From positions 1-64,000 of the forward strand of contig NZ_FWXN01000010.1 of the NCBI RefSeq assembly GCF_900176385.1: DNA of 64,000 bases, written 5' to 3'. Origin of the DNA: Janibacter indicus. GTDB lineage: Bacteria; Actinomycetota; Actinomycetes; Actinomycetales; Dermatophilaceae. Both the position numbers and the translations under genes were made by a program. Of this stretch, positions 46,548-56,077 are shown piece after piece. Numbering within the stretch: the first letter of the stretch is position 1; every line of letters begins with the position of its first letter. The notes below the pieces were generated by a model. It was not told the origin of the DNA. It saw only the letters and a list, made by a program, of their open reading frames with translations, and ran no database searches.

Positions 46548-47003
46548 ATGACGAGCGATGAGCCCACGGGCGGGACGGGCCCCGGCCACCGCAGTGTCGA
46601 GCTGACCCGAATCGGGTTGGGGCGCTACGAGATCCGCAATGCTCGTGGCGGCACGATCACCATCGGCGACGGCTCCTCCGACGACTTCACGCCCGTGGAG
46701 CTGCTCCTCGCCGCGCTCGCCGGGTGCAGCTCCGTCGACGTCGACCACATCACCTCACGCCGCGCCGAGCCCGAGTCCTTCCACGTCGTCGCCGAGGGCG
46801 AAAAGGTCTCCACCCCCGAGGACGGCAACCACATGAGCGACCTGGCCGTCACCTTCCGACTGGGCTTCCCCGAGGGCGAAGGGGGAGACCGCGCCCGGTC
46901 GGCCTTCCCGCGCTCGGTGGCCCAGTCACGCGACCGGCTGTGCACCGTCTCGCGGACGGTGCAGATCGGGGTCCCCGTGGAGATGACGGCCGAGGACGCC
47001 TGA
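46548..47003 (+). CDS. OsmC family peroxiredoxin-like protein
   Basis: 151 residues with the OsmC fold; redox cysteines C60 (LAALAGCSSVDVD) and C132 (RDRLCTVSRT) are both present. Reduces organic hydroperoxides or moves sulfur. GGAGG precedes the ATG. Followed after 6 nt by a flavoprotein gene on the same strand, so the two probably act under the same stress control. Confidence 0.9.
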   Translation: MTSDEPTGGTGPGHRSVELTRIGLGRYEIRNARGGTITIGDGSSDDFTPVELLLAALAGCSSVDVDHITSRRAEPESFHVVAEGEKVSTPEDGNHMSDLAVTFRLGFPEGEGGDRARSAFPRSVAQSRDRLCTVSRTVQIGVPVEMTAEDA

Positions 47004-47009
47004 GGTCGT

Positions 47010-48056
47010 ATGCCCCGACAGGTCGACGTCGCCGTCCTCGGTGGTGGTCAGGCGGGTCTGGCGACCTCCTACCATTTGCGCCGCGTCGGCATCGACCACG
47101 TCGTGCTCGATGATCGCGCCCATCCGGGTGGAGCCTGGGCCTCGGCGTGGCCGTCCCTGCGCCTCTTCTCGCCGTCGGCCTACTCCTCCCTTCCCGGCTG
47201 GCCCATGCCACCGCACCCCGACACCTTCCCGCCCGTGCAGCACGTGCGGGCGTACCTGCGTGACTACGAGGCGCGCTACGAACTGCCCGTGGAGCGACCG
47301 GTGCGTGTCGACGACGTACGGAGCACCCCCGACCGGCTCCTCGTCGAGACCGACCACGGCGAGGTCGCGGCGCGCTACGTCGTGAGTGCCACGGGGACGT
47401 GGGCGGCCCCCTTCGTCCCCATGGTCGAGGGGGCCCACACCTTTGCCGGGCGCCAGCTGCACAGCGCGCAGTACCGCGGTCCCGAGGACTTCGCGGGGCA
47501 GCGCGTCGCCGTGGTCGGTGGCAGCAACTCCGGGGTGCAGATCACCGCCGACCTCGTCGAGACCGCCGACCGGGTCTCGCTCGTCACGGCACGGCGGCTG
47601 CGCTTCCTGCCCGACGACGTCGACGGTCGCCACCTCTTCGACGAGGCGAGCGCCCGGCTGCGCGACCCGCACGCCGCGGAGGCGGCCTTCGTCGGCAACA
47701 TCGTCGTCCTGCCCCAGGTGCGCCGCGCCCGGGAGCGGGGAGCGCTGCGCGTGCGGGCGATGTTCGACCGGATGGTCCCTGAGGGAGCCGTCATCGGGCG
47801 CGACCGGATCGAGGTCGACACGGTGATCTGGTGCACCGGCTTCCGGCCCGCGCTGCGGCATCTGCGCTCGCTGCGGCTGCGCACTTCCGCCGGCATCCCG
47901 GAGGTCAGCGGCAACCGCTCCGTGCGCGACCGGCGGGTCTGCTTCGTCGGCTACGGCGACTGGACCGGGCCCGCGTCGGCAACCCTCATCGGGGTCGGAC
48001 GCACGGCCAAGGCACTGGCGGCCGAGCTCGCCACGGAGCTCGGCGCGCGAGGGTGA
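47010..48056 (+). CDS. FAD/NAD(P)-binding oxidoreductase (flavin monooxygenase-like)
   Basis: 348 residues: FAD-binding GGGQAG (about 12-17) at the N-terminus, FPPVQHVRAYLRDYE, NADP-binding VVGGSNSG (about residue 166) and VIWCTGFRP near the C-terminus, as in the YpdA/CzcO-like monooxygenase group. Cytoplasmic. Co-transcribed with osmC by position. Substrate unknown; could act as a thiol-disulfide reductase instead. Confidence 0.82.
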   Translation: MPRQVDVAVLGGGQAGLATSYHLRRVGIDHVVLDDRAHPGGAWASAWPSLRLFSPSAYSSLPGWPMPPHPDTFPPVQHVRAYLRDYEARYELPVERPVRVDDVRSTPDRLLVETDHGEVAARYVVSATGTWAAPFVPMVEGAHTFAGRQLHSAQYRGPEDFAGQRVAVVGGSNSGVQITADLVETADRVSLVTARRLRFLPDDVDGRHLFDEASARLRDPHAAEAAFVGNIVVLPQVRRARERGALRVRAMFDRMVPEGAVIGRDRIEVDTVIWCTGFRPALRHLRSLRLRTSAGIPEVSGNRSVRDRRVCFVGYGDWTGPASATLIGVGRTAKALAAELATELGARG

Positions 48057-48611
48057 CTACTGGTCCTGCTTGACCAGGGAGATCTCGAACTCGAGGTCGA
48101 TCTTCTCGGAGACGAGCACGCCGCCCTTGTCGAGCGGCATGTTCCACTCCAGCCCGTAGTCGCGGCGGTTGACCCGGCGCGAGCCCTCGAAGCCGGCACG
48201 GACGGCGCCGAAGGCGTCGACCATGACGCCACCGAGCTCGAGGGGGATGGTGATCTGCTTGGTGACGTCGCGGATCGTCAGGTCGCCGCTCACGATGTAG
48301 GCGCGCTCGCGGATCTCCTCGATGTTGGTGCTGACGAAGGTGATGTCGGGGAAGCGCTCGACGTCGAAGAAGTCGGGGCTGCGCAGGTGGTCGTCGCGCT
48401 GGCCGTTGCGGGTGTCGACGCTCGCGGCCTTGAGGGTGACCTTGGCGGTCGAGCCGTCGAGGTCGTCGACGTCGACGCGCACGTCGCCGGTCACGTCGTT
48501 GAAGGAGCCGCGGACCGTGGAGATCATCGCGTGGCGGGCCGAGAAGCCGATGCGGCTGTGGCCGGGGTCGATGGTCCAGTGACCGTTGAGGTCGAGCTCG
48601 TTGTCCGTCAT
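48057..48611 (-). CDS. YceI family protein
   Basis: 184-residue lipocalin-like beta-barrel that binds isoprenoids or fatty acids in characterised members. Start WTIDPGHSRIGFSARHAMIS and repeated beta strands (VRVDVDDLDGSTAKVTLKA, FVSTNIEEIRE) are typical. No signal peptide, unlike the periplasmic proteins of Gram-negatives. Its stop abuts the flavoprotein stop (converging, no gap). Confidence 0.92.
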   Translation of the reverse strand: MTDNELDLNGHWTIDPGHSRIGFSARHAMISTVRGSFNDVTGDVRVDVDDLDGSTAKVTLKAASVDTRNGQRDDHLRSPDFFDVERFPDITFVSTNIEEIRERAYIVSGDLTIRDVTKQITIPLELGGVMVDAFGAVRAGFEGSRRVNRRDYGLEWNMPLDKGGVLVSEKIDLEFEISLVKQDQ

Positions 48612-48750
48612 GTGCTCCCCTGGGACGAAGGAAAAGTCGTTGAAGAATGCAGCAACGACCTGTGGCTCGTCCAGTCTCGCAGCAGACGCCCCGGATCCGG
48701 GCGAGTCGGGGCCCTCGCGTGGCGTGGTTCGTCACGCCTACGGTGGACCC

Positions 48751-49371
48751 ATGGCCACCTTCGTCGAAGTCCACCCCGACAACCCCCAGCCCCGCACCGT
48801 CGGCAAGGTCGTCGAGCGACTGCGTGAGGGCGCGCTCGTCGCCTTCCCCACGGACTCCGGCTATGCCCTCGGCGGCCGCCTCGACGACCAGGCGATCAAG
48901 GACCGGATCGGCGAGATCCGCCGCCTCGACGACAAGCACCACTACACGCTGCTGTGCGCCGACTTCGCCCAGCTGGGGCAGCTCGTGCACGTCGACAACG
49001 CGATCTTCCGCGCGGTCAAGGCGGCCACGCCCGGGCCCTACACCTTCATCCTGCCGGCGACCAAGGAGGTGCCCCGCCGACTGCTCCACGCGAAGAAGAA
49101 GACCGTCGGCGTGCGCATCCCCGACCACCCGCTCTCGCAGGCGCTGCTCGCCGGGCTGGGCGACCCGATGCTCATCTCGACCCTCCTGCTGCCGGCGGAG
49201 TCGCGGACCCCGACCTTCGGCTGGGACGTCAAGGAGGAGCTCGACCACCAGGTCGACATCGTCATCGACGCGGGCGAGGTGAGCACCGAGCCGACGACGG
49301 TCGTCGACCTGTCGTCGGGCGCTGCCGAGATCGCCCGCTACGGGGCGGGGGACGCCACCCCCTTCGAGTGA
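48751..49371 (+). CDS. TsaC/YciO-type Sua5 family protein
   Basis: 206 residues with the YrdC fold: GALVAFPTDSGYALGGRL, KHHYTLLCADFAQLGQ, PGPYTFILPATKEVPRRLL. Sua5/TsaC makes threonylcarbamoyl-AMP for tRNA t6A; this length and the KHHYTLLC pattern (in place of the KRP of TsaC) place it nearer to YciO, whose role is less certain. TACGGT ends 6 nt before the ATG, with no ribosome-binding site. The stop codon lies in the loop of a terminator hairpin. Confidence 0.85.
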   Translation: MATFVEVHPDNPQPRTVGKVVERLREGALVAFPTDSGYALGGRLDDQAIKDRIGEIRRLDDKHHYTLLCADFAQLGQLVHVDNAIFRAVKAATPGPYTFILPATKEVPRRLLHAKKKTVGVRIPDHPLSQALLAGLGDPMLISTLLLPAESRTPTFGWDVKEELDHQVDIVIDAGEVSTEPTTVVDLSSGAAEIARYGAGDATPFE

Positions 49372-49380
49372 CGAAGGGGG
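49358..49380 (+). terminator. Hairpin containing the stop codon of the TsaC-like gene
   Basis: CCCCCTTCG (49358-49366), loop AGTGA with the TGA stop, CGAAGGGGG (49372-49380): a 9-bp perfect stem. The left arm is coding (Pro-Phe-Glu). The word is the one over-represented across the window. Confidence 0.6.
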
Positions 49381-49514
49381 CGACCACCCGTCAGGAGCCG
49401 AGGACCTCGGCCCGGGCGGCGACGAAGGCCGCGACGCAGGCGCGCACGTCGTCCTCGCTGTGGGGAGTGCTCCCCGTGGTCGACGCGGCGCGGCGCGCAT
49501 ACGGTGGGGTCACC

Positions 49515-49835
49515 ATGACGCAGCCACCCCCGCAGATGCCGCCGCCCTACCCCTTCCAGCCCGTGCGCCAGCACGGCACGGCGACCGCCGCCCTGGTCCT
49601 CGGGATCCTGGGCATCGTCGTCGTGCCCGGTCTGGGGATCGTCGCCTGGATCCTCGGCCACATGGCCCTCAAGGAGATCGACGCCAACCCGCAGGCGGGC
49701 TGGTCCAACCGCGACCACGCCAACATCGGCAAGATCCTCGGCATCGTCGGCACGGCCCTCTTCGCGATGATCTTCCTCTGCGTCGGGGTGTACTTCGTCG
49801 GGCTCTTCGCCATCATCGCCGGCTCAGGAGCCTGA
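49515..49835 (+). CDS. DUF4190 small membrane protein
   Basis: 106 residues: proline-rich cytoplasmic N-terminus (about 1-20), two membrane helices (about 25-50 and 75-102; LVLGILGIVVVPGLGIVAWI) with HMALKEIDANP between them, the DUF4190 signature. Function unknown. A TACGGT box lies 9 nt before the ATG. The preceding 140 nt hold no convincing gene. Confidence 0.85.
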   Translation: MTQPPPQMPPPYPFQPVRQHGTATAALVLGILGIVVVPGLGIVAWILGHMALKEIDANPQAGWSNRDHANIGKILGIVGTALFAMIFLCVGVYFVGLFAIIAGSGA

Positions 49836-49935
49836 CCCGCGGCGCGCAGCCCTGTTGCCGGCCGGTCCCTCGGTGCCCGAGGAAGTCTTCGCCGACCTCG
49901 GGACGGAGCGGCCCGGGTCGTCCGGACCGACGGGA

Positions 49936-51063
49936 TCAGCGCCGCTCCAGCAGCACGATGACCTCGTGGTGCCGGGTCTGGGGGAACATGTCGAACAGCC
50001 GCGCCTCGACCACCCGGTGACCCGGGAGGGCGGCGAGATCGTGCGCCAGGCTGCGGGCGTTGCAGCTGGAGTAGACCACGTGCCGTGGTGCGGCGGCCTC
50101 GATCGCGGCGCACAGCTGGGGGCCGATCCCGCGACGGGGCGGGTTGACGACGACGAGCTCGTGGTCGACCTCCGCCAGCACCCGGGCGTCGCCGACCCGG
50201 AAGTCGGCGGCGACGCCGAGCTCGGTCGCCGAGCGGCGGGCGCTCGCGACCGCGTCGGGCGCCACCTCGACCCCCTCGACACGGCGTGCGTCCGCCCCCT
50301 TCGCCATCGCGGCGTTGAGGGCGAAGCCGCCGACCCCGCAGTAGAGGTCGAGGACGCTGCGTGGCGCGATCTCGTCGACCCACGCCCGGGCCTGGCGGTA
50401 CAGCCCGGCGGCGACCACGGTGTTGGTCTGGAAGAAGCTGCGCGGCCGCAGGTGGAAGACGATGTCGTCCAACCGCATCGGCAGGGTCTCCTTCTCGGTG
50501 AGGACGATCTCCTGCTCGCCCTCGAGCACCGCCTTGTGCTCCGGCTGGAGGTTGACCGAGACGACCCGCAGGCCCGGTGCCGCCGCGCGCAGCGCCTCCA
50601 GACCTCGCCGGATCCGGCCGATCTGCCCGGGTGAGCGCAGCACAAAGCGCGCCATGAGCTCGCCGTCGGGCGAGCCGGTCACGATGAGGTGCTTCAGCTC
50701 GCCCTGGCGACCCGGCACGTCGAAGGGGGTCAGGCCCAGCTCGGCGACGGCGGGCACGAGCCGGTCCAGTGCAGCCGCGAGGTGCGGCTCGTAGAGCCCG
50801 CACTCGGGCAGGGAGACGCCCCGCTGGGCGGCATCGAGGATGCCGAAGGTCGGTGCGTCGCGGGTCCCGGCGACGACGAGCTTCGCCTTGTTGCGGAAGG
50901 CCGACTCCGGCCCGACGAAGGGGGCCCGCCACACGTCCGGGGGGACGGCGTCCGCGAGGAGCTCGCGCATCTCGCGCTCGAGGTCGACGACCTGCCGCTC
51001 GTAAGGGAGGCCCATGAGGGTGCACGAGCGGCACTCACCGGCCTCGTGGTGTGAGCAGCGCAT
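49936..51063 (-). CDS. rlmC: 23S rRNA (uracil-C5)-methyltransferase RlmC
   Basis: 375 residues of the TrmA/RlmCD family. The N-terminal cluster cysteines C3, C11, C14 (MRCSHHEAGECRSC) plus SLPECG agree with the Fe-S ligands of E. coli RlmC; SAM-binding VLDLYCGVGGFALNAA, catalytic cysteine in VYSSCNARSLAHDL. Lacks a TRAM domain, as RlmC does. ATG 51063 fits the family start; GTG 51072 is possible. Confidence 0.88.
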   Translation of the reverse strand: MRCSHHEAGECRSCTLMGLPYERQVVDLEREMRELLADAVPPDVWRAPFVGPESAFRNKAKLVVAGTRDAPTFGILDAAQRGVSLPECGLYEPHLAAALDRLVPAVAELGLTPFDVPGRQGELKHLIVTGSPDGELMARFVLRSPGQIGRIRRGLEALRAAAPGLRVVSVNLQPEHKAVLEGEQEIVLTEKETLPMRLDDIVFHLRPRSFFQTNTVVAAGLYRQARAWVDEIAPRSVLDLYCGVGGFALNAAMAKGADARRVEGVEVAPDAVASARRSATELGVAADFRVGDARVLAEVDHELVVVNPPRRGIGPQLCAAIEAAAPRHVVYSSCNARSLAHDLAALPGHRVVEARLFDMFPQTRHHEVIVLLERR

Positions 51064-51177
51064 GGGGTTCACCTAACCATCCGGCATCGTCAGGTCTCTC
51101 ATCCGGCACCGACGGCGGATGGTTAGTACGGTCGAAGGGCAATACACCTGAATGTCTCGACAAACTGGGAGGACATC

Positions 51178-52473
51178 ATGGATTCCGGCTTCTTCGACGG
51201 GGTCGATTGGCCAGGGCTGCTCGGCAAGGCGCTGGCCGCCGTGGCGATCCTCGTCATCACATGGCTCGTCGCGATGATCGTCAAGTCGCTCTTCACCAAG
51301 CTCTCCAGCAAGATCCCGGCGCTGCAGCGGGCGGGTGCCGACGGCGCCTCCGTCGGCACGACCCTCGGCTCCATCGGGTCGCTCGTCGTGTGGATGCTCG
51401 GCCTCGTCGCCATCCTGCAGGTCCTCGGTCTGAGCCAGGTGCTCACGCCGATCCAGGGCATGGCCGACGGGGTCCTGGGTTTCCTGCCCAACCTCATCGG
51501 TGCCGGCGTCGTCTTCTTCGTCGGTGCGTTGCTGGCCAAGGTCGTGCGTCAGCTGGTGCAGACCGCGCTCTCCGCGCTGCCCTTCGACCGCTGGCTGAAG
51601 AAGGCCGGTTCGACGACGAGCTCGCTCCCCGGCGCGCCGCAGGTCTCGCCGGCCGGTCCGCCGCCCCCGCCGCCGGGGCAGCCGGCTCCGCCGCAGCAGC
51701 AGACCCAGCAGTTCCAGCAGTCCGGTGGGCAGGGGCCCGCGGCGTCGATCCCGCGCACCCTGGCCACGGTCGTCTACGCGCTGATCATGATCGTCGTGAC
51801 CATCGCCTCGCTGCAGATCCTGGGTATCGAGTCGATCTCCCGTCCGGCCGAGCAGATGCTCCAGTCGATCTTCGACGCCGTCCCCGTGATCATCGCCGCC
51901 GGCATCATGCTGGCCCTGGGCATCTTCATCGCCCGCTTCGCCGGTGACATCGTCGAGCAGGTCCTCGACGGCGTCGGCCTCGACCGCCAGATCGCCGAGC
52001 TCGACGTCCTGCCGGCCGAGACCAAGGTCGTGCCGGTCGTCGCCAAGATCGTCCAGATCGCGATCGTGCTGTTCTTCGCGGTCATGGCGGCCCAGCTGCT
52101 CGACTTCCCGCAGATCACTGCCTTCCTCAGCGAGGTCCTCGGCCTCGGTGGCAAGGTGATCTTCGGTGCGGCGATCATCGCGGCCGGGTTCTTCGTCGCC
52201 AACCTCCTGGCGAAGCTGCTCACCGGCGTCGGCGCGACGATCGTCAAGTACGCGACGATCGTGCTCTTCGTCGCGATGGGCCTGAAGTACATGGGCATCG
52301 CCGACTCGATCATCGAGCTCGGCTTCGGTGCGCTGGTCGTCGGTGGCGCCGCGGCCGCGGCCCTGGCCTTCGGCCTCGGTGGTCGCGACGCGGCGGCCCG
52401 CACGCTCGACAAGCTCTCGGCCAAGGCCGAGGCGCAGTCGGGCCCCACCTCGTCGGGTGACCAGCAGGTCTGA
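51178..52473 (+). CDS. Membrane protein with MscS-type TM-helix repeats (CmpX-like)
   Basis: 431 residues, at least ten membrane helices in repeated pairs of the conserved TM-helix type. A Pro/Gln-rich linker at about 157-182 splits the two halves. The C-terminal FGLGGRDAAARTLDKLSAK is the conserved end of the family, which resembles the channel-lining part of small mechanosensitive channels but lacks the large cytosolic MscS domain. A role in tension or cell-envelope homeostasis is plausible. Divergent from rlmC. Confidence 0.8.
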   Translation: MDSGFFDGVDWPGLLGKALAAVAILVITWLVAMIVKSLFTKLSSKIPALQRAGADGASVGTTLGSIGSLVVWMLGLVAILQVLGLSQVLTPIQGMADGVLGFLPNLIGAGVVFFVGALLAKVVRQLVQTALSALPFDRWLKKAGSTTSSLPGAPQVSPAGPPPPPPGQPAPPQQQTQQFQQSGGQGPAASIPRTLATVVYALIMIVVTIASLQILGIESISRPAEQMLQSIFDAVPVIIAAGIMLALGIFIARFAGDIVEQVLDGVGLDRQIAELDVLPAETKVVPVVAKIVQIAIVLFFAVMAAQLLDFPQITAFLSEVLGLGGKVIFGAAIIAAGFFVANLLAKLLTGVGATIVKYATIVLFVAMGLKYMGIADSIIELGFGALVVGGAAAAALAFGLGGRDAAARTLDKLSAKAEAQSGPTSSGDQQV

Positions 52474-52483
52474 CCTCCCGACC

Positions 52484-52533
52484 CATGACGAAGGCGGTGC
52501 CCTGAGGAGGCGCGCCAGCGCCGTCTCGAAGGG
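52484..52533. repeat. REP-like palindromic element, copy B
   Basis: 18 nt identical to copy A (52484-52501) followed by an imperfect hairpin: outer arms CCCT/AGGG and GAG/CTC, inner stem GGCGC (52509-52513) with GCGCC (52518-52522). Copy C has the same layout but inner stem GGTCGC/GCGACC. Merges into a terminator hairpin at 52527. Confidence 0.65.
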
Positions 52534-52566
52534 GTGGTACCCCGGTGACCGGGGTGCCACCCTTCG
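52527..52566. terminator. Bidirectional hairpin between MscS-like gene and acyl-CoA ligase
   Basis: A long near-perfect stem: CGAAGGGGTGG...CCCCGG pairs with CCGGGG...CCACCCTTCG around a TGA loop (one bulge and one mismatch). Located between converging genes, so it should stop both transcripts. Confidence 0.7.
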
Positions 52567-52573
52567 TCGTCGG

Positions 52574-54202
52574 TCAGTCCTGCAGGAGATGGCGCGCCTG
52601 CTCGCGCATCTCGACCTTGCGCACCTTGCCGGTCACGGTCATGGGGAAGGCATCGGTGACGTGCACGTAGCGCGGGATCTTGTAGTGCGCGAGCTTGCCG
52701 TTGGCGAACTCGCGCACCTCGTCGGCCGTGAGGGACTCGGCACCCTCCCTGAGCACGACCCAGGCCATGAGCTCCTCGCCGTAGCGCTCGTCGGGCACGC
52801 CGATGACCTGCACGTCGGCGATGGAAGGGTGCGTGTAGAGGAACTCCTCGACCTCGCGGGGGTAGACGTTCTCGCCGCCGCGGATGACGAGGTCCTTGAT
52901 CCGCCCGACGATCTCGATGTAGCCGTGCTCGTCCATCGTCGCGAGGTCGCCGGTGTGCATCCACCGGGCGGCGTCGATGGCCTCGGCGGTCTTGTCCGGC
53001 TGCTCCCAGTAGCCGAGCATGACGCTGTAGCCGCGGGTGCACAGCTCGCCGGTCTCGCCGCGCGGGAGGGTCACGCCGGTCACCGGGTCAACCACCTTGG
53101 ACTCGATGTGCGGCATGGACCGACCCACCGTCTCGGTGCGGCGGGCCAGGTCGTCGTCGACGCGGGTCATCGTCGAGACCGGGGAGGTCTCGGTCATGCC
53201 GTAGCTGATCGCCACCTCGGCCATGTTCATCTCGGCCACGACCCGCTTCATCACCTCGACGGGGCAGGTCGACCCGGCCATGATCCCGGTGCGCAGGCTC
53301 GACAGGTCGTAGTCGGCGAAGTCCACGAGCCCGAGCTCGGCGATGAACATCGTGGGGACGCCGTAGAGGGAGGTGCACCGCTCATCGATGACGGCCTGGA
53401 GCGTGGCCGCCGGCTCGAAGGACGGCGCGGGGATGACCATGCAGGCGCCGTGCGAAGTCGCCGCGAGGTTGCCCATGACCATGCCGAAGCAGTGGTAGAA
53501 GGGCACCGGGATGCAGATCCGGTCGGCCTCGGTGTAGCGGATCAGCTCGCCGACGAAGTAGCCGTTGTTGAGGATGCTGTGGTGGCTGAGCGTCGCGCCC
53601 TTGGGGAAGCCGGTCGTGCCCGAGGTGTACTGGATGTTGATCGGGTCGTCGGGGGTGAGGGTCGCGCCACGCTCGGTGATGGCCTCGTCGGGGACCTCGG
53701 CCCCGCTGGCCACGAGCTCCTCCCACGACGGGTCGCCGATGTAGACCACGTCGCGCAGGTCGGGCAGCTCGCCGCGCACCTCCTCGACCATGGCGCGGTA
53801 GTCGGAGGTCTTGTGCTGCTGGGCGCTCACGAGCATCCGCAGGCCGGACTGCCGCGCCACGTAGGTCAGCTCGTGGGCCCGGTAGGCAGGGTTGATGTTG
53901 ACGAGGATCGCGCCGACGCGCGCCGTGGCGTACTGGAGCAGTGTCCACTCGGCGCAGTTGGGCGCCCAGATCCCGATCCGGTCGCCGGCGGAGACGCCCT
54001 GCGCCAGCAGGCCCTTGGCGAGGGCGTCGACGTCGGCGAGCAGCTTCCGGTAGGTCCAGCGCCGCTCGCTCGGGACGTCCACGAGGGCCTCGCGGTCACC
54101 GTGCCGCGCCACGGTCCTGGCGAGGTTGTCGCCGATCGTGTCCCCGAGCAGGGGCGTGTCCGAGGTGCCGGACGAGTACGAAGGGAGTGCGGGCTGGGTC
54201 AT
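52574..54202 (-). CDS. AMP-binding acyl-CoA synthetase
   Basis: 542 residues of the ANL superfamily: P-loop [43 protein letters not shown] and the C-terminal catalytic lysine in [12 protein letters not shown]. Activates a fatty or related acid to its CoA thioester. Pattern ([21 protein letters not shown]) matches medium/long-chain FadD-like enzymes of actinobacteria. AGGAGG precedes ATG 54202. Divergent from a GNAT gene. Confidence 0.9.
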   Translation of the reverse strand: MTQPALPSYSSGTSDTPLLGDTIGDNLARTVARHGDREALVDVPSERRWTYRKLLADVDALAKGLLAQGVSAGDRIGIWAPNCAEWTLLQYATARVGAILVNINPAYRAHELTYVARQSGLRMLVSAQQHKTSDYRAMVEEVRGELPDLRDVVYIGDPSWEELVASGAEVPDEAITERGATLTPDDPINIQYTSGTTGFPKGATLSHHSILNNGYFVGELIRYTEADRICIPVPFYHCFGMVMGNLAATSHGACMVIPAPSFEPAATLQAVIDERCTSLYGVPTMFIAELGLVDFADYDLSSLRTGIMAGSTCPVEVMKRVVAEMNMAEVAISYGMTETSPVSTMTRVDDDLARRTETVGRSMPHIESKVVDPVTGVTLPRGETGELCTRGYSVMLGYWEQPDKTAEAIDAARWMHTGDLATMDEHGYIEIVGRIKDLVIRGGENVYPREVEEFLYTHPSIADVQVIGVPDERYGEELMAWVVLREGAESLTADEVREFANGKLAHYKIPRYVHVTDAFPMTVTGKVRKVEMREQARHLLQD

Positions 54203-54277
54203 GCGTCGAACCTCCTGCGGTCGCGTCGTTGCGATACCGGAGCAGCCTGCCACGACCGGGCCTGCGATGCTGTCGAC

Positions 54278-54781
54278 GTGACGAGCCACGACCTGACCAT
54301 CCGACCCGCGACCGACGACGACTGGGAGCAGATCTTCCCCTTCTGGTCGCGCATCGTGGCCGAGGGCAGGACCTACGCCTACCCGCTCGACCTGTCGTCG
54401 GACGGGGCGCGCGGCCTGTGGATGGAGCCGGCCCCCGGCCGCACGGTCGTCGCAGAGGTCGGTGGCCGTGTGGCCGGCTCGGCCAAGATGGGTCCCAACC
54501 GCCCGGGTCGCGGGTCGCACATCGCGACCGGGTCCTTCATGGTCGACCCGGATGTCGGCGTCAGGGGCGTGGGCCGGGCCCTCGGCGAGCACGTCATCGG
54601 GTGGGCCCGCGACGAGGGCTACGCCGGGATCCAGTTCAACGCCGTCGTGGAGACCAATGAGCGCGCGGTGGGGCTGTGGCGCTCCCTGGGCTTCGACGTC
54701 ATCGGTACCGTGCCGGGGGCCTTCGACCACCCGGAGCACGGTCCCGTCGGACTGCACGTGATGTTCCTCGACCTGCGGTAG
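54278..54781 (+). CDS. GNAT family N-acetyltransferase
   Basis: 167 residues; N-terminal [18 protein letters not shown], acetyl-CoA loop region [20 protein letters not shown], and [17 protein letters not shown]. Substrate unknown. GTG 54278 has no ribosome-binding site and a GATGCT box lies 6 nt upstream, so it may be leaderless. A REP-like element follows the stop. Confidence 0.88.
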   Translation: MTSHDLTIRPATDDDWEQIFPFWSRIVAEGRTYAYPLDLSSDGARGLWMEPAPGRTVVAEVGGRVAGSAKMGPNRPGRGSHIATGSFMVDPDVGVRGVGRALGEHVIGWARDEGYAGIQFNAVVETNERAVGLWRSLGFDVIGTVPGAFDHPEHGPVGLHVMFLDLR

Positions 54782-54796
54782 GACGCCCTCCCCGGT

Positions 54797-54832
54797 CCCT
54801 GAGGAGGTCGCGCAGCGACCGTCTCGAAGGGC
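54797..54832. repeat. REP-like palindromic element, copy C
   Basis: Outer arms CCCT/AGGG and GAG/CTC as in copy B; inner stem GGTCGC (54806-54811) with GCGACC (54815-54820) and GCA loop. The inner stem differs from copy B on both sides in a compensating way, so the fold rather than the sequence is kept. Lies between the converging GNAT and MFS genes and may act as terminator. Confidence 0.65.
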
Positions 54833-54835
54833 CCC

Positions 54836-56077
54836 TCAGTCGGCGCCGCCGACGAGCACCGCCTCGCCCTCGGCGTCGCTGTGCGTGGCCGGGGCCTCCT
54901 CGCCCCGCAGGAAGCGCGAGCCGTAGGTGAAGATCGCGACGCCCACGAGCACGGCGACGGTGCCCATCCAGAAGGGGGCGCTGAGGCTGACCTCCTCGCC
55001 CAGCCGGCCGGCCGCCCACGGGGCCACGGCACCTCCGGAGAAGCGGACGAAGGAGTAGGCCGACGAGGCGACCGGGCGCTCGACCGGCGCCGAGCCCATG
55101 ACGGCCTCGGTGATGAGGGTGTTGTTGACCCCGAGGAAGGCGCCGGCGAGGACGACCCCGACGACGAGCGCGGCCCTGGAGTCGTTGAGGAGCGCCATCA
55201 TCGCCAGGTCGAGGGCGAAGAGCGTCAGGGCCCCGGTGATGGAGGGGATCGTGCCGAAGCGCCGCTGGAGCCACGGGGCGGTCTTGACCGACGTGATCGC
55301 GAGCAGCAGCCCCCAGCCGAAGAAGACCCAGCCGACCTGCGAGGCGCTCATGTCGAGCGGGAAGGGGGTGAAGGCCAGCAGGGTGAAGAAGCCCATGTTG
55401 TAGAAGAGCGCGGTGAGCGCCACGGTGAGCAGGCCCGGGTGGCGCAGGGCCTTGAGTGGTGCCGCGAGCGAGGTCTTGGCGCCGGACGGGGGAGTGGCCG
55501 GCAGGAGGACGGACGTGACGACCACGGCGACGACCATGAGGACCGCGACGCCGAAGAAGGGCGCCCGCCACGAGATCGAGCCGAGCTGGCCGCCGACGAT
55601 CGGGCCGACGGCGATGCCCAGGCCGAGCGCGGCCTCGAAGAAGATCACCGCCTGGCCGACGCTGCCGGCCGAGGCGACGACGATCGTCGACAGCGCGGTC
55701 GCGACGAAGAGCGCATTGCCCAGACCCCAGCCGGCACGGAAGCCGACGATGGCGCCGATGCTGTCGGACATGCCGGCGAGCGCGGAGAAGACGATGATGA
55801 GCGCCAGCCCGGTGATGAGGGTGCGCTTGGCGCCGATGCGCGAGGAGATGAAGCCGGCGACGAGCATCGCGACGCCCATGATCGCCATGTAGCTCGTGAA
55901 GAGCAGCGAGGTCTCGCTGGGCGATGCGCCCAGCTCGTCGGCGATCGGCTTGAGGATCGGGTCGACGAGGCCGATGCCCATGAACGCGATGACGCACGCG
56001 AAGGCGACGGCCCACACGGCGCGTGGCTGCCGCCACATCGACGGGGTGGTCTCGGCGGGTGCTGCTGGGGTTGTCAC
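54836..56077 (-). CDS. MFS transporter (DHA1 drug exporter type)
   Basis: 413 residues, 12 membrane segments; motif A-like SRIGAKRTLITGLAL between helices 2 and 3, and GPIVGGQLGSISWRAPFF of the exporter motif C region. Probably expels a drug or toxic compound. Its GTG start overlaps the marR stop by 4 nt, so it is induced with its repressor gene when MarR is released. Confidence 0.9.
   Translation of the reverse strand: MTTPAAPAETTPSMWRQPRAVWAVAFACVIAFMGIGLVDPILKPIADELGASPSETSLLFTSYMAIMGVAMLVAGFISSRIGAKRTLITGLALIIVFSALAGMSDSIGAIVGFRAGWGLGNALFVATALSTIVVASAGSVGQAVIFFEAALGLGIAVGPIVGGQLGSISWRAPFFGVAVLMVVAVVVTSVLLPATPPSGAKTSLAAPLKALRHPGLLTVALTALFYNMGFFTLLAFTPFPLDMSASQVGWVFFGWGLLLAITSVKTAPWLQRRFGTIPSITGALTLFALDLAMMALLNDSRAALVVGVVLAGAFLGVNNTLITEAVMGSAPVERPVASSAYSFVRFSGGAVAPWAAGRLGEEVSLSAPFWMGTVAVLVGVAIFTYGSRFLRGEEAPATHSDAEGEAVLVGGAD

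Noticed and set aside
49391-49516. Minus-strand frame of about 41 codons (ending VAAFVAARAEVLGS) upstream of the DUF4190 gene
   Set aside because: Protein-like at its end, but it has no visible promoter or ribosome-binding site and starts inside the oppositely oriented gene; perhaps a gene remnant, not supportable.
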